Source: an uncultured Prevotella sp. (GTDB lineage: Bacteria; Bacteroidota; Bacteroidia; Bacteroidales; Bacteroidaceae). Taken from it: a stretch of 26,970 nucleotides of DNA. The notes below the pieces were generated by a model that was not told where the DNA came from, searched no databases, and saw only the letters and a list, made by a program, of their open reading frames with translations. Numbering within the stretch: the stretch's first letter is position 1; every line of letters begins with the position of its first letter. Location: NCBI GenBank assembly GCA_900543975.1, contig UQTI01000040.1:1-26970 (forward strand), given 5' to 3'. A program made the translations under genes and the position numbers. Shown here piece after piece: positions 1 to 7,821 of the stretch.

Positions 1-132
1 GGAAGAGAAGAAGGTATCGCTAAAGGAAGAGAAGAAGGTATCGCTAAAGGAAGAGAAGAAGGTATCGCTAAAGGAAGAGCCGAAGGAAGAGCCGAAGGAA
101 GAGCCGAAGGAAGAGCCGAAGGAAGAGCCGAA
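1..132. repeat. In-frame tandem repeats, 3 x 24 bp then 5 x 12 bp
   Basis: Three identical 24-bp units (1-24, 25-48, 49-72) encode GREEGIAK. Five identical 12-bp units (73-132, GGAAGAGCCGAA) encode GRAE. The 12-bp unit resembles the first half of the 24-bp unit. Copies are identical at the DNA level, which points to recent expansion, and both unit lengths keep the reading frame. The array may extend to the left of the window. Confidence 0.95.
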
Positions 133-261
133 GGAATTGATGAAGGCAAGAAAAAAGAGAAAATGGCTATCGCAAAAAAACTGTCTTCATTAGGCATTCC
201 GACATCACAGATTGTGCAGGCCACAGGTTTGACGGAAGAGGAAATAAATGAACTTACATAA
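1..261 (+). CDS. C-terminal tail of an Rpn-family nuclease/putative transposase (5' partial)
   Basis: The frame is open from base 1 to a TAA at 259-261, so only the last 86 residues are in the window. They start with three GREEGIAK units and five GRAE units, then GIDEGKKKEKMAIAKKL and a short helical end that reads SLGIPTSQIVQATGLTEEEI. Bacteroidales Rpn/PD-(D/E)XK 'putative transposase' proteins (PF12784 type) typically end this way: a charged glycine-rich repeat followed by an 'IAKKLL..G.....I...TGLS.EEI' helix pair. The nuclease core lies upstream of the window, so whether the enzyme is intact cannot be judged. Identification rests on the tail alone; other proteins with this tail would also fit. 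Confidence 0.7.
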   Translation, partial: GREEGIAKGREEGIAKGREEGIAKGRAEGRAEGRAEGRAEGRAEGIDEGKKKEKMAIAKKLSSLGIPTSQIVQATGLTEEEINELT

Positions 262-353
262 AAAGCCTGTTTCTTCATGACCAGATAGCCGAAAAAGGCT
301 ATTAAGCAGGTGTTCATAATTGATCGCATATATGGATTTTATAAAAAGATGAT

Positions 354-2084
354 ATGACCAACAACACGACCACATCCCTCGCTATAGGCACCATCCTCCA
401 CGGCGAGGCCTACGACTACAAGATAATGGACGTGCTCGGACAGGGCACGTTCGGCATAACATATAAGGCTAAGGTGGAGATGAAAGGAGCACTTGGACGA
501 CTCGACAGCAACATGTATGTGGCCGTAAAAGAGTTCTTCATGAAAGAGGTCAACGGCCGCGAGAACAGCTCTGTTACAAGTGGCTCTACATCCAACGGCG
601 GCCTGTTCTACTACTACCGCGACAAGTTTGAACGTGAAGCACGCAACCTCAGCACGCTCTCACATCCCAACATTGTCAAAGTGTTAGAAGCATTTCATGC
701 CAACGGCACGACCTACTACTCGATGGAATATATCGACGGCATTAGCCTTGACAAGAAGATCGCCCAGTCGCCACAAGGCCGTATTCCTCTGACCGAAGCC
801 ATAGAGACGCTGAAACAGATTGGTGCAGCCATCGCTTTCATGCACTCACGCAACATGCTCCACCTTGACGTAAAGCCAGGCAATGTGATGATGCGAAAGG
901 ACGGCACAGCTGTGCTCATCGATTTTGGCCTGTCAAAACAGTACACCTCTGACGGAGAGCCAGAATCGAGCACTAAGGTTGGAGCCGGCACACCAGGTTA
1001 TGCACCAATAGAACAGGCAAGCTACCATGAGGGCAAAGGCTTTCCTACAATGATGGACGTGTATGCGCTCGGCGGCACGCTCTTCAAGATGCTCACAGGC
1101 CAACGGCCACCTGAGGCATCAGAGATTCTGAACGAAGGATTCCCCACTGATAGTCTGCGCCAGCTTTTCATTCCTGACAACATCGTCAACAGCATCAGCA
1201 AAGCCATGGCTCCGCTGAAAAAAGACAGATGGCAAACGGTAGACGAGTTTGTCAAACATTTAGACGAGCATGGGGAGCATAGCATATATGAAGACACAAG
1301 CTCAGAAAACGCAAGGTCAGAATCGACAACATTCGACGACAGAAAGTTTAGCCACAAGTTGCAAGGCGACTTTGAAGACAACGATGAAGACCAAACAGAA
1401 AGTTGGTTCACACGAAACAAGGTTGTATGCGCCGTGGCAGCATTGCTTATAGCGCTTGTTGTTGGACTATATGTGATGAACTCGAAAACAGACAAAGAGC
1501 CACAAACAGCAGCCACGGAACAACCGACACAGCTTGCTGACAGCATTGCTGCTTCACAGGAAGAAGCTGGTGAGACACCAGATGGGAAAGTGGCTGACAA
1601 CAACGAGACAATATCTGACGGGAAACCGACAAATGGCAACAACAACGATGGACATTCTTCACCATCGCAAGCTTCATCAAGACCCAACAAAACGACACAG
1701 AACGGGCAAAATGCGCCTGAGCCTGTAAAGAGTAAGCCTCTAAACATACCACAGCCTGTCAACAGCAACAGAGTGTATGACGTGGTGGAGCAGATGCCAT
1801 CTTTCCCTGGCGGCATCTCTGGACTCAGGACCTACCTCAACCAAAACATACGCTACCCCGCTGAGGCACAGGAAAACTGCGTGCAGGGCCGCGTGGTTGT
1901 AAGTTTTGTGGTTGGAAAGGACGGACACATTTCTGATGTCACCGTGTTGCGCTCTGTTGACCCTTCGCTCGACAAAGAGGCTGTAAGAGTGATAAGAAAC
2001 ATGCCACGCTGGACCCCAGGAAAGCACGGAGGAGAACCGGTCAAAGTAAGATATAATGTGCCAGTATCCTTCCGACTCAACTAA
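354..2084 (+). CDS. Hanks-type Ser/Thr kinase with transmembrane helix and C-terminal TonB domain (kinase A1)
   Basis: A 576-residue membrane kinase. The kinase domain covers about residues 22-310: glycine loop GQGTFG (29-34), lysine K59 in VAVKE, helix-C glutamate probably E95, catalytic loop HLDVKPGN (170-177, D172), IDFG (189-192) and GYAPIEQ (215-221). The usual HRD arginine is a leucine. A hydrophobic helix lies at about 356-375, followed by an Asn/Ser/Thr/Gln-rich linker. Residues about 481-576 form a TonB C-terminal domain (RYPAEAQ, GRVVVSFVVGKDG, PRWTPG, VPVSF). This predicts a cytoplasmic kinase and a periplasmic TonB-like domain. Closest in the window to kinase A2 (6585-7778): both have an insert before VAVKE and the string VGAGTPGYAPIEQ. 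No typical promoter was found upstream. The next kinase starts 43 bp downstream, so the two are probably co-transcribed. Targets are unknown. Confidence 0.93.
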   Translation: MTNNTTTSLAIGTILHGEAYDYKIMDVLGQGTFGITYKAKVEMKGALGRLDSNMYVAVKEFFMKEVNGRENSSVTSGSTSNGGLFYYYRDKFEREARNLSTLSHPNIVKVLEAFHANGTTYYSMEYIDGISLDKKIAQSPQGRIPLTEAIETLKQIGAAIAFMHSRNMLHLDVKPGNVMMRKDGTAVLIDFGLSKQYTSDGEPESSTKVGAGTPGYAPIEQASYHEGKGFPTMMDVYALGGTLFKMLTGQRPPEASEILNEGFPTDSLRQLFIPDNIVNSISKAMAPLKKDRWQTVDEFVKHLDEHGEHSIYEDTSSENARSESTTFDDRKFSHKLQGDFEDNDEDQTESWFTRNKVVCAVAALLIALVVGLYVMNSKTDKEPQTAATEQPTQLADSIAASQEEAGETPDGKVADNNETISDGKPTNGNNNDGHSSPSQASSRPNKTTQNGQNAPEPVKSKPLNIPQPVNSNRVYDVVEQMPSFPGGISGLRTYLNQNIRYPAEAQENCVQGRVVVSFVVGKDGHISDVTVLRSVDPSLDKEAVRVIRNMPRWTPGKHGGEPVKVRYNVPVSFRLN

Positions 2085-2127
2085 TAATTCTTTCACATTT
2101 TTCAACGACCAAATCATAACAAAATAG

Positions 2128-3915
2128 ATGAACGAACTTAGAAGCGGTGCCGTCCTTCAAGGCGGCAAGTACCGCATTGAACGTGTGCTGGGGCAAGGAG
2201 GTTTCGGCATAACGTATCTTGCCACGCAGACCATGTTGGGCTGCAAGGTGGCTATAAAAGAATTTTTCTTTAGCGACTGCTGCGAGCGCAGCAATGACCG
2301 CTCACGGGTGAGCGTCATTACGGACAGCAAGAAAGAACTGGTTGACAAGTTCCGCACAAAGTTTTTGAAGGAAGCCCGACTGCTGCTAACCATCAACCAC
2401 AGCAACATTGTGCGCGTGATGGATGCCTTTGAAGAGAACGACACAGCCTATTATGCCATGGAGTTTATTGACGGCATTTCGCTCTCACAGCTCATCGAGA
2501 GCCGCGGCATGATCGCTCCCGACGAGTCAATGCGCATAATGGACACCATTGGAGCAGCACTCATCTATCTCCACTCGCGCAACATCAACCACCTCGACAT
2601 CAAGCCAGCCAACATAATGGTTGAAAACGGCACGGGACGAATTATGCTTATCGACTTTGGCGTGTCTAAACAATATGACCCAGAGACGGGACAGAGCACA
2701 ACGACCACACCTGTTGGCGTGAGCCATGGTTATGCTCCCCTTGAGCAATATAACAACGGCGGCGTGAGCACGTTCTCACCGCAGAGCGACATCTATGCTC
2801 TCGGCGCCACTTTGCTGAAAATGCTCACGGGCACAACGCCTCCAAACGCCGTAGAACTGTCACAGCAAGGAGGACCAAGCATACCCACAGACGTGCCACG
2901 CAACTTTGCTGCCGCCATACGCGCTGCCATGCAGCCTGTGAAAAGCAACCGTCCGCAAAGCGTGCAGCAGTTTCTGCATGTCATGCACAACGGAGGCAAC
3001 GACAACGAAGCGACGGTGATAGGCAACGGAGCGGCAAATCAAACCAGCAACAACGGACAAAGCGACAAAAAAGGCAAGAACAAGTCGACAAACTGGTTCC
3101 TGATAGCTTGCATCGTGGCCATCATTGGCGGCATGGTTTTCTTTATGGCGAACAACCGCAACAAGACCAATTCTGCTGCAAGCATAGCATCTGCCGACAG
3201 CGACACAATAGTTGCGGACACCGTTGCCGTGGAGGAAGACACGAACGTAGGCACCACCCTATACACAAAATCGGTGAAGGCAACAGAGAGCGAAAACGTC
3301 TTCCTGACCATCGAGTACCCCACCGAGGGGGCAGACATCCTTCTTCAAAACATACGCGAGTGGATTAACGAGTCGTTAGGAGGAAAATATAACGGCGACC
3401 TTGCCGACGGCCAAGCTCTCTTCAACCACTACTGGAACGAGTTTGTAAAAGACAAAGATGGCGATGAGCGCTATAATCATACAACCATAAAAAAGGTGTA
3501 TGAAGACAGCAAGGTGGTGACATTCACAAACGAGACCTACGCGTATGTCGATGGTGCCATGCACGGCATGGAAAGCACAAAAGGCGTGACCTTCCGCAAG
3601 TCGGACGGCCGCAAGTTTACGGCTGACCTGCTTGACGGTTCATACAAATATCAGACCGAGATAAAGAATGGCTTGCGCAAGTATTTTGAGATCAATACAA
3701 ACGACGAGCTGATGGAACGTCTAATGCTTCGCGACAACACAAGTGGGGAGGTGCCCTTCCCCAGCACCGATCCGTGGATAACGGCAGACGGCGTGGTGTT
3801 CTGCTATCCATCTTACGAGATTGCATGCTACGCCGATGGACTGCCCACATTCACCATCCCCACAAGCGTGGTAAGAGATAAGAGTGCCGCAACAACACAA
3901 ACGTTCTTCGAATAG
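2128..3915 (+). CDS. Hanks-type Ser/Thr kinase with transmembrane helix and DUF3298/RsiV-like C-terminal domain (kinase B1)
   Basis: A 595-residue membrane kinase. Kinase motifs: GQGGFG (22-27), K44 in VAIKE, HLDIKPAN (155-162, D157), IDFG (175-178) and GYAPLEQ. A transmembrane helix lies at about 322-341. The outer part, about 360-595, fits a DUF4163/DUF3298 arrangement as in RsiV-like proteins: an early strand ENVFLTIEYP, then a TYAYVDGAMHG segment, and the diagnostic ending with FCYPSYEIACYADGLPTFTIP. In RsiV that domain is an extracytoplasmic ligand-binding module, so this kinase could sense an envelope signal; that is inference. It belongs to subtype B with kinase B2 (shared PVGxSHGYAPLEQ and FSPxxDIYxLGATL). 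A strong terminator follows the stop codon, so this gene ends the first transcript. Confidence 0.92.
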   Translation: MNELRSGAVLQGGKYRIERVLGQGGFGITYLATQTMLGCKVAIKEFFFSDCCERSNDRSRVSVITDSKKELVDKFRTKFLKEARLLLTINHSNIVRVMDAFEENDTAYYAMEFIDGISLSQLIESRGMIAPDESMRIMDTIGAALIYLHSRNINHLDIKPANIMVENGTGRIMLIDFGVSKQYDPETGQSTTTTPVGVSHGYAPLEQYNNGGVSTFSPQSDIYALGATLLKMLTGTTPPNAVELSQQGGPSIPTDVPRNFAAAIRAAMQPVKSNRPQSVQQFLHVMHNGGNDNEATVIGNGAANQTSNNGQSDKKGKNKSTNWFLIACIVAIIGGMVFFMANNRNKTNSAASIASADSDTIVADTVAVEEDTNVGTTLYTKSVKATESENVFLTIEYPTEGADILLQNIREWINESLGGKYNGDLADGQALFNHYWNEFVKDKDGDERYNHTTIKKVYEDSKVVTFTNETYAYVDGAMHGMESTKGVTFRKSDGRKFTADLLDGSYKYQTEIKNGLRKYFEINTNDELMERLMLRDNTSGEVPFPSTDPWITADGVVFCYPSYEIACYADGLPTFTIPTSVVRDKSAATTQTFFE

Positions 3916-3955
3916 ACCCTTGCGGCTTACAGATACATAACCGTTTCGTGAAAAG

Positions 3956-4008
3956 GTGTAGCCATTGCGCGTTTATAGATAAAAAACAGCAATTGGCTAC
4001 ACTTTTTT
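3956..4008 (+). terminator. Rho-independent terminator after kinase B1
   Basis: GTGTAGCCATTGC (3956-3968) pairs with GCAATTGGCTACAC (3989-4002), giving a 13-bp stem with one bulged T, and is followed directly by six T at 4003-4008. It separates the first two kinase genes from the rest of the locus. Confidence 0.88.
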
Positions 4009-4052
4009 CTATAAAAACGCACATTTTTTATCATAGTGTGAGCAAAAGATTG

Positions 4053-4060
4053 TAACTTTG
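4053..4060 (+). promoter_or_regulatory. Candidate -7 element (TAACTTTG) of the second transcript
   Basis: TAACTTTG matches the Bacteroidetes -7 consensus TAnnTTTG. It lies 45 bp after the terminator and 54 bp before the preferred start of the next gene. The expected -33 position (about 4024-4033) is T-rich but has no clean TTTG. It probably drives the genes from 4115 to 10782. Confidence 0.6.
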
Positions 4061-4114
4061 TAGCAGCAAATCTATTAATAGCCACCATTGGCAGACAGAA
4101 GCAAACAAACAGCT

Positions 4115-5275
4115 ATGAGCGAGCAGAGACATCAATCAACGCAGCAAGGTAACAACGAGCCACCAAGCAGCCCGTATGGTTACAACGAACGCAACATCCA
4201 CAGCGAGACGACAGAGCTGGGCGAGTTCACTGACACGCTCAACAGCGACCGTGTGAAGCTGGAATCGTCGTTCTTCAACGTTAAGCATCGTTGGCTGACA
4301 GGAACAGGCGGCAAGACCGATGCACGCCGCACAACAACCGACATCAACAATTTCGGCATTTCCATCATAACGCTCACCAGCGACAATGAGGTTCTCATAT
4401 ACCACGACGGACGAATATACAAGCCCGTGAACCAATATTGGATTGACAACCTCGCCGATGACCTAAAAAACGGAACGCTACCGGCTTATCTGCCCAACGC
4501 GCTGGCTTTAACCGATTTCTCCACACATCCCCTCGGCAACTATATCATAGACCATTGGCGCACACTGGGCGACGGACAAAACATCATAACCTACTGCCGC
4601 ACATCGCAGCTGTGCAAGGTGTCGGAGATCATAAGCCGCTACCCTTTCGCGTTCAAACATTACCGCATAACACGCCAACAACACATCACCGCCTTCGGAG
4701 CGTCCAATCATGGCGACAGCCAACTGATAATCTACAACGGCATGTTCTGCCAGTTTGACTATTCAGACCATCTAATGGAGATTCTCTCATCTGGCGTGAT
4801 AGACGAGTGTGGCGACGGTCTCGACTCGTTGGCACAATGCAAGGCAAAAGAGCTCGACAACAGCACGGCCTTCTTCCAGTTTGTATCAGGTGCCATGCGT
4901 CTGCTGTTTTGCAAGAACGACTCGCCGTTCAATTTCCATGTAGACGACGTGTTGCTCGATGCTTTCCCCGAGGCCTTCGGCCTTTGCAAGGCTCATCCGG
5001 AAAGCAAGATACAGATAACCGAAGAAATGCTGCCGCCATTCCATTTAATCCCATGCAAAGTGTCATGCGAGCTTGAACTGGCAGAGAGCGACGAGGTGTT
5101 CATAGGTGCCAAGGGCGACATGCGCCCGCTCGATGTGCGCCGTCTCTTCGGACACCAGCCAAGAAGCGTGGAGATAACCGTTGACATGCACGCCAACCTG
5201 CGAACATTCATCATCGCCAAAGACATGGACACGGAACAAGAGGAAACCACAGAGTTTATATATCTAAGAAGATAA
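4115..5275 (+). CDS. Unrecognised 386-residue protein within the kinase locus
   Basis: I do not recognise this protein. The open frame begins at a TTG (4088), but the ATG at 4115 is preferred: it sits at a normal distance from the candidate promoter and the upstream codons look non-descript. There is no signal peptide or membrane helix, so it should be cytoplasmic. The first ~35 residues are polar and probably disordered (Gln/Asn/Ser-rich). The middle reads as mixed alpha/beta (ISIITLTSDNEVLIYHDGRIY; QHITAFGASNHGDSQLIIYNG). The last ~85 residues look beta-rich (KVSCELELAESDEVFIGAKG, SVEITVDMHANLRTFIIAKD). About eight cysteines are scattered without a metal-binding spacing. It lies between kinases B1 and B2 and begins the transcript that includes B2, A2 and the radical SAM gene. 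A kinase substrate or adaptor role is possible, but this rests on position only. Confidence 0.85.
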   Translation: MSEQRHQSTQQGNNEPPSSPYGYNERNIHSETTELGEFTDTLNSDRVKLESSFFNVKHRWLTGTGGKTDARRTTTDINNFGISIITLTSDNEVLIYHDGRIYKPVNQYWIDNLADDLKNGTLPAYLPNALALTDFSTHPLGNYIIDHWRTLGDGQNIITYCRTSQLCKVSEIISRYPFAFKHYRITRQQHITAFGASNHGDSQLIIYNGMFCQFDYSDHLMEILSSGVIDECGDGLDSLAQCKAKELDNSTAFFQFVSGAMRLLFCKNDSPFNFHVDDVLLDAFPEAFGLCKAHPESKIQITEEMLPPFHLIPCKVSCELELAESDEVFIGAKGDMRPLDVRRLFGHQPRSVEITVDMHANLRTFIIAKDMDTEQEETTEFIYLRR

Positions 5276-5378
5276 GAACTCGAGAAACAAAAGGCAGGAA
5301 AACAAAAGACAGGAAGACAAGAAAATAAGAGAACATCCCTTAAAATACTTGTTTAAACAAAAAAACAGTCGACCAATT

Positions 5379-6536
5379 ATGAATGAACTACATGCGAACA
5401 CGTTGTTGCAAAACCGACGCTACGCCATACAAAAGACGCTCGGTCAGGGTGGCTTCGGCATAACCTATCTGGCTTACGATAATGTCAACCGCAAGCAGGT
5501 AGCCATAAAGGAGTTTTTCATGAAAGAGCTCTGCAACCGCAATGGCAAGACACACCACATGTCGGTGCCATCTACAGGCAGCAGACAGTTGGTTGACAAG
5601 TTCAGGGCAAAGTTTCTGAAAGAGGCCAACACCATAGCAAACCTCAGTCACCCCAACATCATAAAGATCTACGACATTTTTGAGGAAAACGCCACGGCCT
5701 ATTATGCCATGGAATATATCTCTGGCGGCTCACTGGCCGACATGCTCAAGAAAGAACCAGAACAAAGACTGAGCGAGGTAGAAGCTCTTCACTATCTTCG
5801 TCAGGTGGCAGGAGCGCTCAACTACATTCACATGCTCGGCATAAACCACCTTGACATCAAGCCCGACAACATCCTTGACGACAACGGACGGGCGGTGCTC
5901 ATCGACTTTGGCGTGGCTAAACGCTACGACAACGACGGCCATCAGACCAGCACCACACCCGTAGGTCTCAGTCATGGCTATGCCCCTTTGGAGCAATACA
6001 AGAGTGGAGGCGTGGCAGAGTTCTCACCCGCCACCGACATCTACTCGCTCGGTGCCACGCTCTACAAGCTCATCACAGGCCAGACCCCTCCCGATGCCAA
6101 CGATGTTCTTGAAAAAGGTCTTCCTGACATCAAAGACATGATGTCGACCCAATGTGCCGATGCCATAAAGAAGGCCATGCGTTCAAAACGCGCTTACCGC
6201 CAACAAAGCATCGACGAGTTTCTTAACATGCTGCCTCAAGAAGAAACGATAGAAGCAACGGCAGACGATGACGATGTAGAGATTGTGGAAGCCGAAGACA
6301 AGCTCGGCAACACCATAAATCTGAACCCTGGCAAACAAAAAACGGAAAACAAAAAAGACACAAGCTCAACCGACACAAACAGTGGAAGCGGCGGCGGTGT
6401 CGTTATTTTCTGGATTCTGGTTGTCATTGTGGTTGGTGTAGGCATCTGGATGGCTAACAACGGCTCAATACCTTCTTGGTACAAGGGCTTGATTATCGCA
6501 TTGGGCGCAGCAAGTACTAAAGTGTTCAAGAGATGA
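5379..6536 (+). CDS. Hanks-type Ser/Thr kinase with C-terminal membrane anchor (kinase B2)
   Basis: A 385-residue kinase if started at ATG 5379 (MNELHANTLLQ). This start aligns with kinase B1 (MNELRSGAVLQ), so the earlier in-frame TTG at 5349 is rejected. Motifs: GQGGFG (22-27), K44, HLDIKPDN (157-164, D159), IDFG with D176, and GYAPLEQ. After the kinase domain comes an acidic stretch (DDDDVEIVEAED), a Gly/Ser/Thr/Lys linker and one transmembrane helix at about 341-359. Only ~25 residues remain beyond it, and they include a second, weaker hydrophobic stretch (LIIALGAAS). Unlike kinase B1 it has no outer domain, so it may respond to partners rather than to an envelope ligand. No terminator lies between it and its neighbours. 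Confidence 0.92.
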   Translation: MNELHANTLLQNRRYAIQKTLGQGGFGITYLAYDNVNRKQVAIKEFFMKELCNRNGKTHHMSVPSTGSRQLVDKFRAKFLKEANTIANLSHPNIIKIYDIFEENATAYYAMEYISGGSLADMLKKEPEQRLSEVEALHYLRQVAGALNYIHMLGINHLDIKPDNILDDNGRAVLIDFGVAKRYDNDGHQTSTTPVGLSHGYAPLEQYKSGGVAEFSPATDIYSLGATLYKLITGQTPPDANDVLEKGLPDIKDMMSTQCADAIKKAMRSKRAYRQQSIDEFLNMLPQEETIEATADDDDVEIVEAEDKLGNTINLNPGKQKTENKKDTSSTDTNSGSGGGVVIFWILVVIVVGVGIWMANNGSIPSWYKGLIIALGAASTKVFKR

Positions 6537-6584
6537 GACAGCAGACTGTAAAAAACTATAGATTCAACAAAAAATATCGAACTT

Positions 6585-7778
6585 ATGAAAAACAAGGCTC
6601 TTCTTCCAGGAACAACACTCAAGGGCGGCAAGTATCGCATTGAGCGTGTGCTCGGTCATGGCACTTTCGGCATAACATATCTCGCGTCGTGCAGTGTAAC
6701 GGTTGAAGGTGAGTTAGGACAAATGTCTGCCAACATCAATGTAGCAGTAAAAGAGTTTTTCATGAGCGAGATAAACAACCGCAACGAAGGCAGCAACGCG
6801 GTTGAAGGCTCTACAGGCGAATTGTTCACAAACTATTGCTATAAGTTTAGGCGCGAAGCTGAAAACATGGCTAAGTTGCGACATGAAGGCATTGTACAGG
6901 TAAGCGATGTGTTTGACGAGAACAACACCGCATATTATGTCATGCAATACATCGACGGCGGGTCGCTTGACAGCTACATCATAAAGAAAGGACGGTTGGC
7001 AGAGAGCGAGGTCGTGCGCCTTACGTCTGAGATCGGTGACGCGCTACACTACCTGCACTCTAAGCGTATGCTTCATCTTGATCTCAAGCCAAGCAATGTG
7101 ATGCTTGACAAGAACGGACATGCACATCTCATTGACTTCGGACTGTCCAAGCAATATGACGCCACAGGCAATCCTGAGTCGAGCACCTCTGTAGGTGCAG
7201 GCACGCCTGGATATGCACCTATAGAGCAGACCACACATAACGACAGCACGTTCCAACCGACAATAGACATCTACGCCCTCGGTGCCACAATGTTCAAGAT
7301 GCTCACAGGGCAACGTCCTCCTGAAGCATCAGACATTCTCAATGAAGGTTTCCCGCGCAGCCTGCTGTTGCAAAACGGGGTGTCGCCATATCTTGCCACA
7401 ATAGTGGAGAAAGCGATGTCGCCACAACGCAACAACCGCTATGCCGACATAGAAGACATGCTCACGGCCATTGGAGACAAGAGCAACATCATTGCTGACA
7501 TTGATGATGACCCCACATCATTTCACGCTCCTGTGTACGGGCCGCCACCATTTCATGAGAATCGGCAGAGAATAGCACCAACACCCACGGTTTATGGTCC
7601 ACCCCCTGTCTTTGAAAACGAGGAAAACAGCAAAAGGCCGAATGAAAATGAAAATGACGAAGATGATGAAGATGATGAAAACAACGTATACAAAAAAATT
7701 ATAGCTGTCATCGCCATCGCCATTGTAATAATGTTGCTGCTTGTGTTTGTTTCAATTTTTTCCGAATTGACACATTAA
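6585..7778 (+). CDS. Hanks-type Ser/Thr kinase with two VYGPP motifs in its linker and a C-terminal membrane anchor (kinase A2)
   Basis: A 397-residue kinase. Motifs: GHGTFG (24-29), K56 in VAVKE, HLDLKPSN (164-171, D166), IDFG (183-186) and VGAGTPGYAPIEQ. It is close to kinase A1 through the whole kinase domain (for example GQRPPEAS.ILNEGFP). The linker (about 305-370) carries VYGPPP at 317-322 and again at 336-341, spaced 19 residues apart, then a strongly acidic run (NENENDEDDEDDENN) and a transmembrane helix at about 373-393 with almost nothing outside. The same VYGPP motif recurs in the small protein encoded after the adjacent radical SAM gene. I infer that the linker may be recognised or modified by that enzyme, or may bind the same partner as the small protein. 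The radical SAM gene starts 43 bp downstream. Confidence 0.93.
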   Translation: MKNKALLPGTTLKGGKYRIERVLGHGTFGITYLASCSVTVEGELGQMSANINVAVKEFFMSEINNRNEGSNAVEGSTGELFTNYCYKFRREAENMAKLRHEGIVQVSDVFDENNTAYYVMQYIDGGSLDSYIIKKGRLAESEVVRLTSEIGDALHYLHSKRMLHLDLKPSNVMLDKNGHAHLIDFGLSKQYDATGNPESSTSVGAGTPGYAPIEQTTHNDSTFQPTIDIYALGATMFKMLTGQRPPEASDILNEGFPRSLLLQNGVSPYLATIVEKAMSPQRNNRYADIEDMLTAIGDKSNIIADIDDDPTSFHAPVYGPPPFHENRQRIAPTPTVYGPPPVFENEENSKRPNENENDEDDEDDENNVYKKIIAVIAIAIVIMLLLVFVSIFSELTH

Positions 7779-7821
7779 CACAAAAACAGGCATCAACCGA
7801 AATCGTCAACAACAAAACGTT

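Noticed and set aside
285..302. Terminator after the Rpn-type gene
   Set aside because: ATAGCC/GGCTAT forms a six-base stem with a GAAAAA loop but no T-run follows; support is too weak to list it.
1022..1816. A 264-residue open frame on the - strand
   Set aside because: It is antisense to kinase A1, whose kinase and TonB motifs cover the same bases. Its translation is hydrophobic and Ser/Leu/Cys-rich without motifs.
4088..4114. TTG start for the unrecognised 386-residue protein
   Set aside because: An ATG nine codons later fits the promoter distance better.
5349..5378. TTG start for kinase B2
   Set aside because: The paralogous kinase B1 begins at the aligned MNEL, matching the ATG at 5379.
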